From Pasteurella atlantica (GTDB taxonomy: Bacteria > Pseudomonadota > Gammaproteobacteria > Enterobacterales > Pasteurellaceae): a stretch of 64,000 nt of DNA. A program made the position numbers and the translations under genes. Shown here in pieces: positions 17,829 to 28,200 of the stretch; position 1 is the first letter of the stretch, and every line of letters begins with the position of its first letter. The notes under the pieces were generated by a model. That model saw only the letters and a program-made list of their open reading frames with translations, did not search any database and was not told where the DNA came from. Where the stretch lies: assembly GCF_963693435.1 (NCBI RefSeq), contig NZ_OY856306.1, forward strand, positions 124,001-188,000, given 5' to 3'.

Positions 17829-19518
17829 ATGCAACCAGCAACCAGCAACCAGCAACCAGCAACCAGCAACCAGCAACCAGCAACCAGCAACCAGCAACCA
17901 GAACAGCATAGCTGTACAATCCTTTCTTAGCAACCTTGATAACACACTTTGGAACGCTGCCGACAAACTTCGCAATAATTTAGACGCTGCCAACTACAAA
18001 CATATCGTTCTCGGTTTTATCTTCCTAAAATACGTCTCCGACACCTTTACCGCCCACCAAGCCAAACTATTAACACAATTTCAAGATCCTAATGACGAGC
18101 TTTATTTAGATCCTGAATTTTTTGATGAATCAATGCAACAAAGCGAACTCAATCAGCGTGAATATTACACCAAAGATAATATTTTCTGGGTGCCTGAAAA
18201 AGCCCGTTGGGAGACCATAAAATCCCTGTGTAACACAAATATCGGTGATGAATTACCGTGGGGAAGCAAATTTAAAGGGGTAGCGTTACTGATTGATGAC
18301 GCTTTTGAAGCCATTGAACAAGAAAATCCCAAACTCAAAGGGGTATTGCAACGTATCGCCAGTTTTGGGGTGGCAGAGAACACGCTGATCGGCTTAGTTA
18401 ATACCTTTTCAGATACCAACTTTACCACGCCAACCCACAATGGCGAACCGATCCACCTACACGCCAAAGATATTCTCGGACACGTTTATGAATATTTTTT
18501 AGGACAATTTGCCCTTGCGGAAGGTAAAAAAGGCGGACAATATTTCACCCCAAAATCTATCGTAACCTTAATTGTTGAAATGCTCGAACCTTATCAAGGA
18601 CGCATTTACGACCCAGCAATGGGCAGTGGCGGATTTTTTGTATCAACCGATAAATTTATTCAATCCCACTCGGGCAACCGCAACGCCATTTCAATTTATG
18701 GGCAAGAATCCAACCCAACCACACGCAAATTAGCGGTAATGAATATGGCAATTCGTGGCATTGATTTTGACTTCGGCAATCGCAACGAAGACACCCTAAA
18801 AAATCCGTTACATATTGATAAAAAAATGGATTTCATAATGGCAAATCCACCTTTTAATATCAAAGAATGGTGGAGCGAAAGTTTGGCGGACGATCCACGC
18901 TGGAAATTTGGCACACCGCCAGAAAGCAACGCCAACTTTGCGTGGCTTCAACATATGATTTACCACCTATCCGAAAAAGGCAAAATGGCACTACTACTCG
19001 CCAACGGCTCAATGAGTAGCCAAACCAACAACGAGGGGGAAATCCGCAAAAATATCATTAACTCTGATTTGATTGATTGTATGGTTGCCTTACCGGGGCA
19101 ACTGTTCACCAACACCCAAATTCCAGCCTGTATCTGGTTTTTAAACAAAAATAAAACCCGCAAAGGCGAAGTGCTGTTTATTGACGCTCGCAATATCGGT
19201 TATATGAAAGACCGTGTACTACGAGATTTTTCTGATGACGATATCCAAAAAATCGCCGACACCTATCACAAATGGCAACAATCCACCGATTATGAAGATA
19301 TCGCAGGCTTTTGCAAATCTACCACATTAAACGACATTGCCGACAATAATTTTGTACTTACCGCAGGACGTTATGTTGGAGCGGAAGAAATCGAAGATGA
19401 CGGCATACCTTTTGCAGAAAAAATGCAAAATCTGACCGCTTGCTTGCGTAAACAATTTGCCCAAGGACAAGAGTTAGAACAACAAATCGAACAAAACTTA
19501 AAAAGTTTAGGGTTTTAA
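17829..19518 (+). CDS. hsdM: Type I restriction-modification methyltransferase subunit HsdM, phase OFF
   Basis: HsdM is the adenine methyltransferase subunit that works with HsdS to modify DNA. The coding frame runs from 17902 to 19518 (538 codons) and includes the N-terminal helical domain (FLSNLDNTLWNAADKLRNN; LGFIFLKYVSD), the SAM site YDPAMGSGGFF and the catalytic NPPF (18844). The start ATG at 17829 has GAGGA seven bases upstream but is one base out of frame because of ten CAACCAG repeats. The frame has no other ATG before 18133, and a stop at 17827 excludes an upstream start. With nine repeats the product would be 560 residues. An in-frame ATG at 18133 would give a product lacking the N-terminal domain. 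Confidence 0.93.
17832..17901 (+). repeat. Heptanucleotide repeat (CAACCAG)x10, phase-variation tract
   Basis: Ten perfect copies of CAACCAG directly follow the ATG at 17829. Seven is not a multiple of three, so gain or loss of one unit shifts the hsdM frame. With ten units, translation from 17829 ends at a stop at 17928-17930. With nine (or twelve, or six) units it would join the hsdM frame that begins at 17902. Confidence 0.95.
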
Positions 19519-19545
19519 ATATTTTGAAATATTATCGAAATGTAG

Positions 19546-19584
19546 GGGCGGATTGAGTGAGCAAAGCGAACGGAATATCCGCCC
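19546..19584. repeat. Hairpin between hsdM and hsdS
   Basis: GGGCGGAT (19546-19553) pairs with ATCCGCCC (19577-19584). It lies in the 139-base gap between hsdM and hsdS and has no T run, so it looks more like a dispersed palindromic repeat than a terminator. It could affect relative expression of hsdS. Confidence 0.5.
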
Positions 19585-19657
19585 GTTATTGAATAATAAA
19601 CAGGACGATAAGCGATTAAAAAATAATGAAAATTTACGAAAATGAAGGATTTATGAT

Positions 19658-21058
19658 ATGAGTAATTGGACAACTTATAAACTATGTGAAATAGGAAATA
19701 TATATACAGGGAAAACACCACCATCTAAAATTAGTAATGCTTTCTCAGATAATGGAGTTCCGTTTATTACCCCAAAAGATATGGATGGAAGAAGGGAAAT
19801 TTATTCAACTGAACGGTTTTTAACACTAGAAGGTATTCAATCAGTTGCTAGATATATAATGCCTAAAAATAGTATTGCTGTTTCTTGTATTGGCTCTGAT
19901 ATGGGAAAAACAATAATTATTCCTTGTAAAGCTGTAACAAATCAGCAAATAAATACAATTATTGTTAATGAAAAATTTAATCATAAATATATTTATTATA
20001 TTTTATCTACTAAACAAAATGAGTTTAAAAGTATAGCTAGTGGTTCAGCGACCCCTATTTTAAATAAAAAATATTTTGGCGAATATGAAGTTTCTATACC
20101 GAATAAAGATTATCAAGATTGGGTTGTAAATATTCTTGATAAGCTAGACCAAAAAATCCAACTCAACACCGAAACCAACCAAACCCTAGAAAATATCGCA
20201 CAAGCAATATTCAAAAGCTGGTTTATTGATTTTGACCCTGTACACACCAAAGCAAACGCACTCGCAAACGGCGACGATATCCAAACCGCCAACCGTAAAG
20301 CGATGATGACCCTATCAGGCAAAACAGACACCGAGCTTACCGAAATGGCACAACAATCCCCCACCGAATACGCCCAACTACACCAAACCGCCCAAGCCTT
20401 CCCAAGTGAATTTGGCGAAAATGGGTTGCCGTTAGGGTGGGAGATGAAACCTTTTGGAAACCTATTAGATAAAACGATTGGTGGAGATTGGGGAAAAGAA
20501 ATACCTGATGAAAAACATACAGAAAAAGTTGCTATATTTAGAGGAACTGATTTACCAAAAGTTTATGAGGGAGCAATAAATGATGTGCCTATTCGATATG
20601 TTGAAAATAAAAAATTACAGGCAAGAAGATTACAGCACGGAGATATAGTTATTGAAGTTTCAGGTGGAAGTAAAAATCAACCAACAGGTCGTTCATTATT
20701 AATTACAGAAAAATTATTATCACAATTTGAAATACCGATAGTACCTGCTAGTTTTTGTCGTTTGTTTAGACCCCAAACAGTGGAATTAGGTTATTTATCA
20801 TCTATTCATTTGCAAAATATCTATAAAGAAGGAAAAACGTGGGAATATCAAAATCAAAGTACAGGAATTAGTAATTTTCAAACTAAAATATTTCTAGAAA
20901 AAGAACTTGTTACTATTCCCCCAAATGAAATTTTAGAAAAATTTCATAATATTATTGTTTCAATTTTAGATAAAAGATATAGTACAGAAAACAAACTCTT
21001 ACAAGAAATAAGAGATATATTATTACCTAAATTAGTGAGTGGAGAGATTGAGGTATGA
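19658..21058 (+). CDS. hsdS: Type I restriction-modification specificity subunit HsdS
   Basis: HsdS gives the system its DNA target. The 466-residue protein has a first target-recognition domain (about residues 1-160), a conserved helical spacer (LDQKIQLNTETNQTLENI; AIFKSWFIDFDPVHTK), a second recognition domain starting at LPLGWEMKPFG, and a C-terminal helix (EIRDILLPKLVSGEI). The recognition domains are very AT-rich while the spacer uses C-rich codons like hsdM, a mosaic typical of swapped specificity domains. The stop overlaps the gajA start in ATGA. Confidence 0.95.
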   Translation: MSNWTTYKLCEIGNIYTGKTPPSKISNAFSDNGVPFITPKDMDGRREIYSTERFLTLEGIQSVARYIMPKNSIAVSCIGSDMGKTIIIPCKAVTNQQINTIIVNEKFNHKYIYYILSTKQNEFKSIASGSATPILNKKYFGEYEVSIPNKDYQDWVVNILDKLDQKIQLNTETNQTLENIAQAIFKSWFIDFDPVHTKANALANGDDIQTANRKAMMTLSGKTDTELTEMAQQSPTEYAQLHQTAQAFPSEFGENGLPLGWEMKPFGNLLDKTIGGDWGKEIPDEKHTEKVAIFRGTDLPKVYEGAINDVPIRYVENKKLQARRLQHGDIVIEVSGGSKNQPTGRSLLITEKLLSQFEIPIVPASFCRLFRPQTVELGYLSSIHLQNIYKEGKTWEYQNQSTGISNFQTKIFLEKELVTIPPNEILEKFHNIIVSILDKRYSTENKLLQEIRDILLPKLVSGEIEV

Positions 21059-22806
21059 AGTTAAAAAAATTAATAATAAAAAATTTTCGTAATTTTGAAG
21101 ATTGCTCTATAGATTTATCAAATAAAAATTTGATCTTTGGAATGAATGATGTTGGTAAAAGTAATTTAATTTATGCATTAAGAGTTTTGTTTGAACAAAA
21201 AATTAGAAATACCAATTTACAAGTTACCGATTTTCATAAACAAAATACAAATAATAATATTGAAATATCATGTTTATTTGATATATCTGATGATTCAGAG
21301 TATAGCCAACTTCTTATTGCTAAAGCTGAATCTGCTTCCATATCTGATGATAAGTTATTTAAAATTTCATTATTAGCAGAATGGAATAATGGAGAACCAA
21401 TTATTGATTTACAATGGGGAACAGAAACTGAACCAATGATAAATATTCCATCAAGAGGTGTTAGTCGAAGTCTTTTAGATGATATTTTTCATTGTATATT
21501 TATACCTTCACAGAATAATATTAACTCAAGTTTTAAAAACTTTAAAAAAGAATTATTATCTACACATGAAGCAACAAGTTCAGATAAACAAATTCTAAAG
21601 AGTATATCGAATGCTAATCAGGATATTAATACTGAGATTTCTACTCTCTCTAGTGTTCAAAAAATGGAGGAGGGGATTAACGAAGTACTTTCATTATTCG
21701 ATCAAGATTACCAAGTAAAAATATCACCCAATCATACTTTTGGAGATTTGCATAATAACCTTGAACTATACATGCGTGATAATAATAGCTCAGATGTTTA
21801 TCCAACATCAGGAGATGGTCGTGTTAGAAAAGTAATGTATGCTCTTATTAACTACTTATTACAAAATGGAAAAGATTCACAAAGGAAAATTCCAATTTTA
21901 TTGATCGAAGAACCTGAAAATCACTTATTTTTATCTGCTCAGATTGAACTATCAAAAACAATTTTTAGTGAAGAATTTTCTCTTTTTTTATTTTTAACAA
22001 CTCATTCTCCACAATTATTTTTTAGAATTAGTGATGATGCTAATTTAATTAGATTACATAAAGAAAATAATGATATTAGCACGAAATCAGAATATCTAAT
22101 TGTTCCTGATGAATATAAAAAATCAAAGAATATATTATTAGAAAACTTAGCTCAGTGTTTATTTGTAGATAAAGTTTTACTTGTTGAGGGAGAATCTGAA
22201 AAACTTTTATTTGAATGGGTACTTGATAGTTTAGGAAAAGATAGGCAAAGAATTCTTATTCAACCTATTTTAGGTGTTCATTTTGAGAAGTATGTAAAAA
22301 TACTAGTTGGTTTAGGCATTAAAGTATTAATAAAAACAGATAATGATATTAAAAGAAATCGAAAATCTAAAAATAGTGATGTAATAACATATAGTCCAAT
22401 AGGATATAATCGATGTATTAATATTCTTAATATTATAAGCGATAATCCAATAGAAAAGATTGATTCAGATGAAAAAGAACCTGAAGAACTTAGACATTAT
22501 ATTCGTAAATGTTATTCAAATGAGATTAAAATTTTAAAAAATAAAGGAATTTATCTGTCAGAAGTAGATTTAGAAAATGATTTAGCTGATAGTTTAGAAT
22601 TAAGTAATAAGAATAAATTTATAGAATGGCTTCAAGAAAAAAAATGGCAGAATATGTGGAGTTTTATAAACTTAAATCACAATGAAATTAAAGAAGAAAT
22701 ATATACTGAGTTAAAGCTCATAAATGATTCAGGCAATGATATTGCTCAAAAAATTTATGATAGTGAGGCTTTCATTTGCTTAAAAGCACTGAATAATGAG
22801 GTATAA
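21055..22806 (+). CDS. gajA: Gabija-type protein GajA: ATPase with TOPRIM nuclease (OLD family)
   Basis: The 583-residue protein has an ABC-type ATPase domain: Walker A GMNDVGKSN (residues 29-37) and Walker B LIEEPENHL (283-291), followed by the TTHSPQ block. A TOPRIM nuclease domain comes next, with Glu378 in LLVEGESEK and Asp429/Asp431 in KTDND. This arrangement and size match class 2 OLD nucleases. A helicase gene directly downstream makes it a Gabija pair: GajA is a nucleotide-sensing DNA nuclease that defends against phage. It overlaps hsdS by four bases and is far more AT-rich than hsdM, suggesting it was inserted into the restriction operon. Confidence 0.88.
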   Translation: MKLKKLIIKNFRNFEDCSIDLSNKNLIFGMNDVGKSNLIYALRVLFEQKIRNTNLQVTDFHKQNTNNNIEISCLFDISDDSEYSQLLIAKAESASISDDKLFKISLLAEWNNGEPIIDLQWGTETEPMINIPSRGVSRSLLDDIFHCIFIPSQNNINSSFKNFKKELLSTHEATSSDKQILKSISNANQDINTEISTLSSVQKMEEGINEVLSLFDQDYQVKISPNHTFGDLHNNLELYMRDNNSSDVYPTSGDGRVRKVMYALINYLLQNGKDSQRKIPILLIEEPENHLFLSAQIELSKTIFSEEFSLFLFLTTHSPQLFFRISDDANLIRLHKENNDISTKSEYLIVPDEYKKSKNILLENLAQCLFVDKVLLVEGESEKLLFEWVLDSLGKDRQRILIQPILGVHFEKYVKILVGLGIKVLIKTDNDIKRNRKSKNSDVITYSPIGYNRCINILNIISDNPIEKIDSDEKEPEELRHYIRKCYSNEIKILKNKGIYLSEVDLENDLADSLELSNKNKFIEWLQEKKWQNMWSFINLNHNEIKEEIYTELKLINDSGNDIAQKIYDSEAFICLKALNNEV

Positions 22807-22809
22807 ATA

Positions 22810-24174
22810 ATGTTTAAGTTAACTGATGAACAAAATGCTATTATTAACCCTGAAAAATGGAGTTCAGCAATAATTGTTGCTAAAGCAGGCTCAGGAAAGA
22901 CAACAACAATTATTCAAAGAGCTATTAATCAATCAGAGGTAATAATAGATTGGAAAAGTATTGCAATTATTAGTTTTACCAATAAAAGTGTTGAAGATAT
23001 TAGAAAAAAACTAAAATTTTCAAATGCTAAAAATATTATCTCTATGACTTTTCACTCTTTTTTAATGCATCATATTCTTTCATTTAGACCATTATTTAGA
23101 AATAAAAATATATCTTTTGATTTTGATAGAAAAGTATCTAATTTAAAAGAGTGGGTTAATTATGTTAATACTAATAATAAAATACCTGTATCAAAAGATC
23201 CTAAAAAAGATTATTTATTAGAAGGTGCATTATTGGCTCTTAAACAATATCCTTATATACAAAAATATTTAAAGTACAAATTTACTGCAATATATATTGA
23301 TGAGGCACAAGATAATAATAAACTACAATATGATATTGTTAAAATATTACTTGATTTAGACATTCAAGTTGTACTAGTTGGAGATGAAAATCAAACTATT
23401 TACCAGTTTAGAGGAGCAAGTGCAGATGCTTTTTTAAAAATGAAAGAGCATCCTAAATTTCAAGATAATATTTACCACTTAACTAAAAATTTTAGATGTC
23501 ATGAATTAATTGATTTTTGTGCGAATAGTTATACGGTTCCTACAGAACAAAATACAGATGAGAATAAGAATGGAATATATGCTTGTAAACAAACTGAACT
23601 AACTAAAATAGTTAGTTATTTTGAAAGAAAAAAAGAAGGTATATGTTTTTTATTTAGAGGAATTAAGGGACAAAATAATGAGAGTAATAGACAAATAATT
23701 AATAATTATGGATTACCAATTATTACATTACCTGATATTATCGTCAAAAGTAACAACCCACAACCATTAACTTTACTATTTCATATGTTCTTTGGCTCTT
23801 TTAAAGAAGAGTTAGATTTTATAGAGTATGTATTTCCCAATTTACCAAATCAGCAGGCAAAGAAAATAATAAAAGACTTAAAATATACTCCTAGTGCAGA
23901 AACTTTAACTCAATTAAATAAATATGCACTGATATATGAAGAAAAAGATTTTGATGAAATTCTGAATGTATTTCAGAATGATGAGGCTCGACAGTTTTAT
24001 ACTTTAGATTCTATAAAAAACTTTGCGATGACGATTCATTCTGCAAAAGGCTTAGAATTTAAAAATGTAATTGTTATGTCTAGAGATTTTAATAATTTAA
24101 ATTATGACAATAGCAAAGAATTATTTTATGTTGCTTGTACTAGAGCTAAAGAAAAATTAATTTTTATAAACTGA
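22810..24174 (+). CDS. gajB: Gabija-type protein GajB: UvrD-like helicase
   Basis: The 454-residue superfamily 1 helicase has a Walker A motif AKAGSGKT (24-31), Walker B YIDEAQD (162-168), motif III GDENQTIYQFRGA, TKNFR, TIHSAKGLEF and the C-terminal motif VI VACTRAKEKLIF. It is shorter than UvrD or Rep (about 700 residues), as is normal for GajB. It starts three bases after gajA. In Gabija, GajB joins GajA in a complex and is thought to be triggered by DNA ends or nucleotide depletion; here this is by homology and context. Confidence 0.86.
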   Translation: MFKLTDEQNAIINPEKWSSAIIVAKAGSGKTTTIIQRAINQSEVIIDWKSIAIISFTNKSVEDIRKKLKFSNAKNIISMTFHSFLMHHILSFRPLFRNKNISFDFDRKVSNLKEWVNYVNTNNKIPVSKDPKKDYLLEGALLALKQYPYIQKYLKYKFTAIYIDEAQDNNKLQYDIVKILLDLDIQVVLVGDENQTIYQFRGASADAFLKMKEHPKFQDNIYHLTKNFRCHELIDFCANSYTVPTEQNTDENKNGIYACKQTELTKIVSYFERKKEGICFLFRGIKGQNNESNRQIINNYGLPIITLPDIIVKSNNPQPLTLLFHMFFGSFKEELDFIEYVFPNLPNQQAKKIIKDLKYTPSAETLTQLNKYALIYEEKDFDEILNVFQNDEARQFYTLDSIKNFAMTIHSAKGLEFKNVIVMSRDFNNLNYDNSKELFYVACTRAKEKLIFIN

Positions 24175-24181
24175 TTATACT

Positions 24182-25177
24182 ATGCAAAAACCCCCTTTTG
24201 AAATAACCAACATTGCCCTTAATCTCGCAATCCAAATATCCGAGAAAATCGGACGTTTGCAGGCAGATTATGATAAGCAGTTGCATTTGCGAAAAAATAA
24301 CCGCTTACGCTCAATTCAAGCGTCACTGGCGATTGAAAATAACTCAATGAGCCTTGAACAAGTTACCGATATTATCAATGGTAAACGTGTTTTAGGCGAG
24401 CCGAAAGACATTCAAGAAGTGAAAAATGCCTATGAGGCGTATGAAAAAATATTGCGTTTCTCGCCTTACTCAGTGAAAGATTTTCTTACTGCTCATCGTT
24501 TAATGACACAAGGTTTGATCAAAGATGCAGGAAAATTCCGTTTGGGCGATGTGGGGATTTTTAACCATAAAGGGGACGTTATTCATATGGGGGCAAGACC
24601 TGAATTTGTCCCTAAATTAGTAAAAGATTTATTTGCTTGGGCAAAAAATGATGATACGCCTGCGTTAATTAAAAGTTGCGTAATCCATTATGAATTAGAA
24701 CTTATCCACCCTTTTGCAGACGGCAATGGGCGAATGGGACGCTTGTGGCAAAATGTGTTATTGAGCCAAAGTAACCCTGTGTTTGCGTGGCTACCGATTG
24801 AAACGATCGTGTATGAACATCAAGATGAATATTATGCAACATTAAGACAAGCCGATAAAACAAGCAGTGCAACAGTATTCATTGAATTTATGCTTTCTAT
24901 CATTTTGAAAACCATTCAGTCTTACCCTGAAAAACAAATGAGCGATATAGTGAGCGATATAATGAGCGATAAATTTTCACTTCCTGAAAAAGAGGCTTAC
25001 TCAAAAATTATTCATTATTTAGAAAGCAATACAACGATCAGCAACCAACAAGCTCAACAGTTATTGAAAAAATCCGCCCCAACTGTAAGACGTTATTTGA
25101 ATAAATTTGTGCTTAATGATTTGTTAAATGCAAGGGGGGAGAATAAAGCGAGGGTGTATTTTAAAAGTGAGATATAA
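24182..25177 (+). CDS. Fic family protein with self-inhibitory motif
   Basis: The 331-residue protein has the Fic active site HPFADGNGRMGR (residues 176-187), which normally transfers AMP or another nucleotide part to a target protein. Near the N-terminus, S48-LAI-E52-N53 fits the inhibitory (S/T)xxxE(G/N) helix of class II Fic proteins. A C-terminal region (about 270-331) resembles a winged helix (TISNQQAQQLLKKSAPTVRRYL). The gene lies between gajB and hsdR in one direction. Fic genes recur inside type I restriction operons, but their role there is not settled. Confidence 0.88.
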   Translation: MQKPPFEITNIALNLAIQISEKIGRLQADYDKQLHLRKNNRLRSIQASLAIENNSMSLEQVTDIINGKRVLGEPKDIQEVKNAYEAYEKILRFSPYSVKDFLTAHRLMTQGLIKDAGKFRLGDVGIFNHKGDVIHMGARPEFVPKLVKDLFAWAKNDDTPALIKSCVIHYELELIHPFADGNGRMGRLWQNVLLSQSNPVFAWLPIETIVYEHQDEYYATLRQADKTSSATVFIEFMLSIILKTIQSYPEKQMSDIVSDIMSDKFSLPEKEAYSKIIHYLESNTTISNQQAQQLLKKSAPTVRRYLNKFVLNDLLNARGENKARVYFKSEI

Positions 25178-25279
25178 AAACCACACCGATACAAAATCCC
25201 CATTTTCTATTGGTGTTGATTGTTTTTTATTAAACAAGCGGTCAATTCCCCACAAAAATTTACAAAAACAGGACAGATT

Positions 25280-28200
25280 ATGAAACTAAACACACCGATA
25301 AATGAAGATCTTATTGAGCAAATGGCGATTAAACAATTAAAAATGCTCGGTTGGGGGTATCAATATGGTAAGGATATTCCGATTGATGAGCAGTTATCCA
25401 TTGACGGTGCGTGGCGTTCTCGTGGGTCGCAGGTGGTATTTAAGCCGTTGTTGAAGCAAGCGTTGCTACGTTTAAATTCGGATATTCCTGAGCCTGTGAT
25501 TGAAGAAGTGGTGCAGAAAATTTGCTTTTCCGATAGTAGTGATTTAGCGTTACAAAATCAGATGGCTTATGGCTGGCTGCGTAATGGGGTGGCGGTGAGC
25601 TATCAAAAAGAGGGCGAGCAAATCAGTGATGTGGTGCGTTTGATTGATTTTCAAGATGTAGCGAATAATGATTTTTTAGTGGTCAATCAATTAACTATTG
25701 CGGGGCGAAAAGGCAATCGCCGTCCTGATGTCATCGCTTATATTAACGGCTTGCCGATTGTGGTGTTTGAGTTGAAAAATCCTCTTATCGAAGAAGCGGA
25801 TATTAGCAAGGCATATTCTCAGTTACAAACCTATAAAGATGAAATTACGGATCTGTTTATTTTTAATCAGGTTTTGGTGATCTCGGATCACACCCAAGCA
25901 CGAGTAGGATCGGTTACGGCGGATTTTGATCGTTTTACACCGTGGCGAGTGGTGGACGAAAAGCAGAACAGTGTGCGAGTACAGTTTGAAAATGAATTAG
26001 AAAGTTTGCTCAATGGTTTATTCTCGCCTGAGATTTTGTTGGATTATATCCAAAATTTTACGGTGTTTGAGAAGAATGAAAAAGGAAAAATCATCAAAAA
26101 AATCGCCGCTTATCATCAATATTATGGGGTGAATGAGGCAGTGCAATCCACTGAAATTGCGATCAAGGGGAATAAAAAAATCGGTGTGGTGTGGCATACC
26201 CAAGGCAGTGGCAAATCTTTATCAATGCTGTTTTATACGGGCAAAGTGTTATCTCAAAAAGTGTTAGGTAATCCGACCATTGTGGTGGTCACAGATCGTA
26301 ATGATCTTGATGGTCAATTATTTAAAACCTTTGACGAAGGGAAGGCGATTTTAAAACAAACACCGATCCAAGCTAAAAATAGCGAGGAATTACGTCTAGA
26401 ACTTGCCAAACGAGAAGCGGGCGGTGTGATTTTTACCACTATTCAAAAATTTGGGTTAAGCGATGAAGAAGAAAGCCACCCTGTTTTAAATTCTCGCTCG
26501 AATATTATTGTGATTACCGATGAAGCCCATCGCTCGCAATATGGCTTTAATCAAAAAATTAACGCACAAGGGCAATATCGTGCAGGCTTTGCCAAACATT
26601 TACGCAGTGCCTTGCCGAATGCGTCTTTTTTAGGTTTTACAGGGACGCCGATTGAAATGGAAGATCGTGATACGCAAGAAGTTTTTGGAAAATATGTGTC
26701 GATTTATGATTTTCAAGACGCGGTGGAAGACGGTGCGACAGTACCGATTATTTATGAGGCACGTCAAATCAGTTTAAATGAAAGCAACGAGTTTGATCGC
26801 TTGATGAGAGAGGCAAGGGATTTGCTTGATGATGAGGATAGTCCTGAATTTCGCTTGCGTGAAAAACTGATGGGGACGGACGAGCGTTTGGATAAATTAG
26901 CGAATGATTTTATTCATCATTTTTCAGAGCGTAATGCAGTCTTTGAGGGTAAGGCAATGTTAGTGGCGATGAGCCGTGATATTTGTGTAAAACTTTATCA
27001 AAAAATAACCGCTTTACGCCCTGAATGGCACAGTGAAGATGTTAATCAAGGGGCGATTAAAATTGTAATGACCAGTAATGCCAGTGATCCACAGGCGTGG
27101 CAGATCCATAATCAAGATAAGAAAGTGTTAGAAAAACGCTTTAAAGATCCTGATGATCCGTTAAAAGTGGTGATTGTGCGTGATATGTGGCTCACAGGAT
27201 TTGACGCACCTTGTTGCCATACAATGTATATAGACAAGCCGATGAAAGGGCATAATTTAATGCAGGCGATCGCAAGGGTAAACCGTGTGTTTCGTAATAA
27301 AAGCCGTGAGAATGGTGGATTGATCGTGGATTATGTAGGGCTGACGGAAGAATTGCGAGAAGCAACCGCAAATTATACTAATGCAAACGGCAAAGGCTCG
27401 GTTAAGCAGGATATTGACGCTATTTTTGACAAAATGTGTGAGTATATTTCTATTATTCGTGGGCAATTTGCAAGCGTGGTGGACGGTAAAAAATTCAGCC
27501 TTGATGATGTGTTAAAAATCACAAATCCACCGCAATTATTGACGGAAATTCTAAATGGTGCAAACCATATTGTTGGGTTAGATCGTGTTAATTCATCGCC
27601 AAATGATCCAAATAAAAAAGAGGCAACACCACGCAAAAAAGCCTTTTTAGAGGCGGTACGATTAGCCAAAAAAGGGCTTTCTTTATGCGGTGCATTGCCC
27701 CAAGCCACACCTTATAAACAAGAACTTGCGTTTTATGACGCTGTGCGAGCAACCATTATCAAAAACAGTGCCACTAAAGATCCGAAAACAGGTAAAAATG
27801 AACAGCAATTAAAATTAGTCTCCTTGATCAACCAAGCGGTTACTTCTGATGGTGTGGTGGATCTTTTTGATTTACTCGAACAAGAACGTCCAAATATCAA
27901 CTTGTTATCCGATGAGTTTTTAGATGTGATCCGCCAAAGCCCGACCAAAGATTTGTGGACGTCTGCGATTGAGCGTTATTTGAAATCTAAAATCAATGAA
28001 TTGAGCGGTGCGAATTTAACTACTAAAGCGGATTTTGAGCAACGTTTAAAAGAAGCGATGAATCAATATCACAACCATAATTTATCGGTGTTAAATATAA
28101 TTGAAGAACTGATCGGCTTGGCGAAAGAATTTGATGAACAAAGCAAACGTGGGCAAAAATTAGGATTAAGCGAGGCAGAATTAGCTTTTTATGACGCCCT

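Noticed and set aside
17832-17901. Possible CRISPR-like array
   Set aside because: Units are 7 bases with no spacers; it is a simple tandem repeat. The CATA tract and collagen repeats were rejected as CRISPR for the same reason.
17829-17930. Short repeat-rich peptide read from the ATG at 17829, and its antisense frame full of LLVAGCW
   Set aside because: Both are by-products of the heptanucleotide repeat; the + strand frame is the OFF reading of hsdM.
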